The notes under the pieces are model-generated. The model worked only from the letters and a program-made list of their open reading frames with translations. It was not told where the DNA came from and made no database searches. From an uncultured Collinsella sp. (GTDB taxonomy: Bacteria; Actinomycetota; Coriobacteriia; Coriobacteriales; Coriobacteriaceae): DNA of 6,901 bases. Where the stretch lies: positions 1 to 6,901 of the forward strand of contig CATZRJ010000069.1 in the NCBI GenBank assembly GCA_958423535.1, read 5' to 3'. Every line of letters starts with the position of its first letter. The first letter of the stretch is position 1. Position numbers and translations under genes: made by a program. This document shows, one piece after another, positions 5,355-6,901 of the stretch.

Positions 5355-6692
5355 TTAGGGAAGTTCGCGCTTGACAACCTCGACGATGTCATCGACAACG
5401 CGCTGGGTCAGCTCGTGTGTCTCGGCCTCGGCCATAACGCGAACCAGCGGCTCGGTACCGCTCGGGCGCACCAGGATACGGCCGCGACCATTGAGCTCCT
5501 TCTCGGCGGCAGCGACGGCGTCCCAAATGGGCTGGCAATCGTCCAGGCCGGCCTTGTTGTCGGAATGCACGTTGACGAGCACCTGCGGGTACTTCTTCAT
5601 GATGCCGGCAAGGTCGGTGAGGGTGCGGCCGGTGCGCTTGAGCACGGCCAGAAGCTGCAGGGCCGTCACCAAGCCGTCGCCGGTGGTGTTGTGCTCCAGG
5701 AAGATGATGTGGCCGGACTGCTCGCCGCCGATGACAGCGCCGTCCGCGAGCATGCGCTCCAAAACGTAGCGGTCGCCCACGGCGGTCTGCACCATCTCAA
5801 AGCCCTGCTCCTTCATGGCGATGGAGAAGCCAAGGTTGCACATAACGGTCGAGACGATCTCGGAGTTGGCGAGCTTACCGCGAGCGGCCAGGTCGGAGCC
5901 GCAGATGGCCAGGATGTAGTCGCCATCGATCTCGTTGCCCTCGCTGTCCACGAACAGCACGCGATCGGCGTCGCCATCGTGGGCCAGGCCGATGTCGGCA
6001 TGGGTACGCAGTACGAGCTCACGCAAGGGCTCAAGGTGAGTGGAGCCGCACTCGACGTTAATGTCGGTGCCGCAGTAGTCGGTGTTGATGGCATGGACCG
6101 TGGCGCCCAGGCGCTGCAACGCGGCGGGCGTGGTCTGGCAAGAAGCGCCGTGGCCGCAGTCGACGGCAACAACCAGACCGTCGAGTTTAAGGCCGTCGAG
6201 GGTGCTGATAGCGTGGTCGACATATGCCTTGCGAGCGTCCTTCATCTTGATGATGTGACCCACACCGGCACCGGTCGGCAGCGTATCGGCAGCCATGGCC
6301 TCCTCGGACATGACCCAAGCGCTGATCTCTTCCTCGACAGCATCGGGAAGCTTCATGCCCTTGCGGCTAAAGAACTTGATGCCGTTGAACTCCGGCGGAT
6401 TGTGCGAAGCGGAAATGACGATGCCGCCGTCGAGCTCGTTTTGGACGGTGAGCAGCGCCACGGCCGGCGTAGGAATGACGCCGCAGCAGTGCGGGCGGCC
6501 GCCCTCGGCCATAATGCCGGCGGTCAGAGCGCTCTCGAGCATGGTGCCCGAAAGACGCGTATCGCGGCCGATGCAAATGTCCGGACCAAGGAACTTGGTC
6601 GCCGCACGGCCGAGGCGAAACGCGAGGTCGCACGAGAGGTCGGCGTTGGCGACGCCACGGACGCCGTCGGTACCGAAGATGTTCTGGGGCAT
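5355..6692 (-). CDS. glmM: Phosphoglucosamine mutase
   Basis: Interconverts glucosamine-6-phosphate and glucosamine-1-phosphate in the cytoplasm, on the route to UDP-N-acetylglucosamine for peptidoglycan. The 445 residues match the usual family length. All four alpha-D-phosphohexomutase signatures are present: the catalytic phosphoserine loop SASHNPP at 94-100 with Ser96; the magnesium site DGDADR at 239-244 (Asp239, Asp241, Asp243); the sugar-binding loop GEQSGH at 323-328; and the phosphate-binding loop RPSGTEP at 409-415. The N-terminus NIFGTDGVRG is diagnostic for GlmM against other mutases. The ATG at 6692 has AAGGAG 7 bases upstream; an upstream TTG at 6710 would overlap that site and is rejected. 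It lies behind rpsI, an arrangement I recall as common in actinobacteria, and ahead of the EIIA gene. I see no promoter in the short gap after the rpsI terminator, so expression may depend on readthrough. Confidence 0.97.
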   Translation of the reverse strand: MPQNIFGTDGVRGVANADLSCDLAFRLGRAATKFLGPDICIGRDTRLSGTMLESALTAGIMAEGGRPHCCGVIPTPAVALLTVQNELDGGIVISASHNPPEFNGIKFFSRKGMKLPDAVEEEISAWVMSEEAMAADTLPTGAGVGHIIKMKDARKAYVDHAISTLDGLKLDGLVVAVDCGHGASCQTTPAALQRLGATVHAINTDYCGTDINVECGSTHLEPLRELVLRTHADIGLAHDGDADRVLFVDSEGNEIDGDYILAICGSDLAARGKLANSEIVSTVMCNLGFSIAMKEQGFEMVQTAVGDRYVLERMLADGAVIGGEQSGHIIFLEHNTTGDGLVTALQLLAVLKRTGRTLTDLAGIMKKYPQVLVNVHSDNKAGLDDCQPIWDAVAAAEKELNGRGRILVRPSGTEPLVRVMAEAETHELTQRVVDDIVEVVKRELP

Positions 6693-6699
6693 AGGATCG

Positions 6700-6705
6700 C
6701 TCCTT
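6700..6705 (-). promoter_or_regulatory. Ribosome binding site of glmM
   Basis: AAGGAG on the minus strand, 7 bases before the ATG at 6692. It lies inside the frame extension that begins at TTG 6710, which argues against that start. Confidence 0.85.
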
Positions 6706-6710
6706 CCCAA

Positions 6711-6733
6711 GTGGGCAAAACGCAGCCGCCCAC
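6711..6733 (-). promoter_or_regulatory. Hairpin between the rpsI terminator and the glmM ribosome binding site
   Basis: The arms GTGGGC (6711-6716) and GCCCAC (6728-6733) pair perfectly around an 11-base loop. The hairpin ends 5 bases before AAGGAG. TGGG (within 6711-6716) can instead pair with CCCA just downstream (6706-6709), so two local folds compete next to the binding site. A regulatory role is only inferred. Confidence 0.35.
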
Positions 6734-6741
6734 CCTAGTCG

Positions 6742-6785
6742 AAAAAGAAAAGCGGGACCCGCCGAGCAATCGGCAGGCCCCGCTT
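6742..6785 (-). terminator. Intrinsic terminator of rpsI
   Basis: The 7-bp outer stem AAGCGGG/CCCGCTT (6750-6756 with 6779-6785) encloses an inner GCCGA/TCGGC stem with a GCAA loop. On the minus strand it continues as CTTTTCTTTTTCG, a T-rich tail. It begins 31 bases after the rpsI stop and ends about 50 bases before the glmM start, so it separates the ribosomal unit from glmM or attenuates between them. Confidence 0.88.
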
Positions 6786-6815
6786 GTACATTGCATCTCG
6801 TAAGGAGATAAAACC

Positions 6816-6901
<86 letters not shown>

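Noticed and set aside
6693..6710. TTG start of GlmM six codons upstream
   Set aside because: It overlaps the ribosome binding site of the ATG at 6692, which gives the normal family length.
5415..6803. 462-codon open frame on the plus strand across glmM
   Set aside because: It is antisense to a gene with all GlmM signatures; codon bias in GC-rich genes often keeps the opposite strand open. The product resembles no protein family I know.

Overview
The window looks like chromosomal DNA from a moderately GC-rich actinobacterium of the class Coriobacteriia, most like Collinsella. This rests on gene content and style: rpsI followed by glmM, as in actinobacteria; a firmicute-length NagB; a stand-alone glucose-type EIIA; and a very large STAND-ATPase/SARP regulator. 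No marker gene here fixes the genus, so the assignment is an inference. There are six genes, two of them cut by the window edges. I see no insertion sequence, tRNA, CRISPR array or phage gene.

Layout. At the left edge is the 3' part of a YhbY-family (CRM domain) RNA-binding protein on the plus strand, closed by a strong intrinsic terminator at 309-341. The other five genes lie on the minus strand. Converging on yhbY is a 998-residue regulator (340-3336) with an N-terminal P-loop NTPase, a long helical middle and a C-terminal winged helix plus BTAD module. Upstream of it is a 449-base gap (3337-3785) with several palindromes and the nagB terminator. Then come nagB (3786-4514), a 271-base gap rich in hairpins, a stand-alone PTS EIIA (4786-5283), glmM (5355-6692), a terminator (6742-6785) and the last 28 codons of ribosomal protein S9 (rpsI) at the right edge.

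How the genes fit. GlmM makes glucosamine-1-phosphate from glucosamine-6-phosphate for peptidoglycan precursors. NagB removes glucosamine-6-phosphate to fructose-6-phosphate and ammonia. The EIIA belongs to the phosphorelay that imports glucose-type sugars, possibly including N-acetylglucosamine. The stretch 3786-6692 therefore looks like an amino-sugar supply and recycling block placed behind the ribosomal rplM-rpsI unit. The large regulator has no visible target gene; its palindrome-rich upstream region suggests control of its own promoter.

The points most worth a second look are the long structured nagB leader with competing hairpins, the domain order of the large regulator, the palindrome cluster upstream of it, and the apparent lack of a promoter between the rpsI terminator and glmM. 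I did not find a clear new multi-gene system; these are regulatory and architectural leads.
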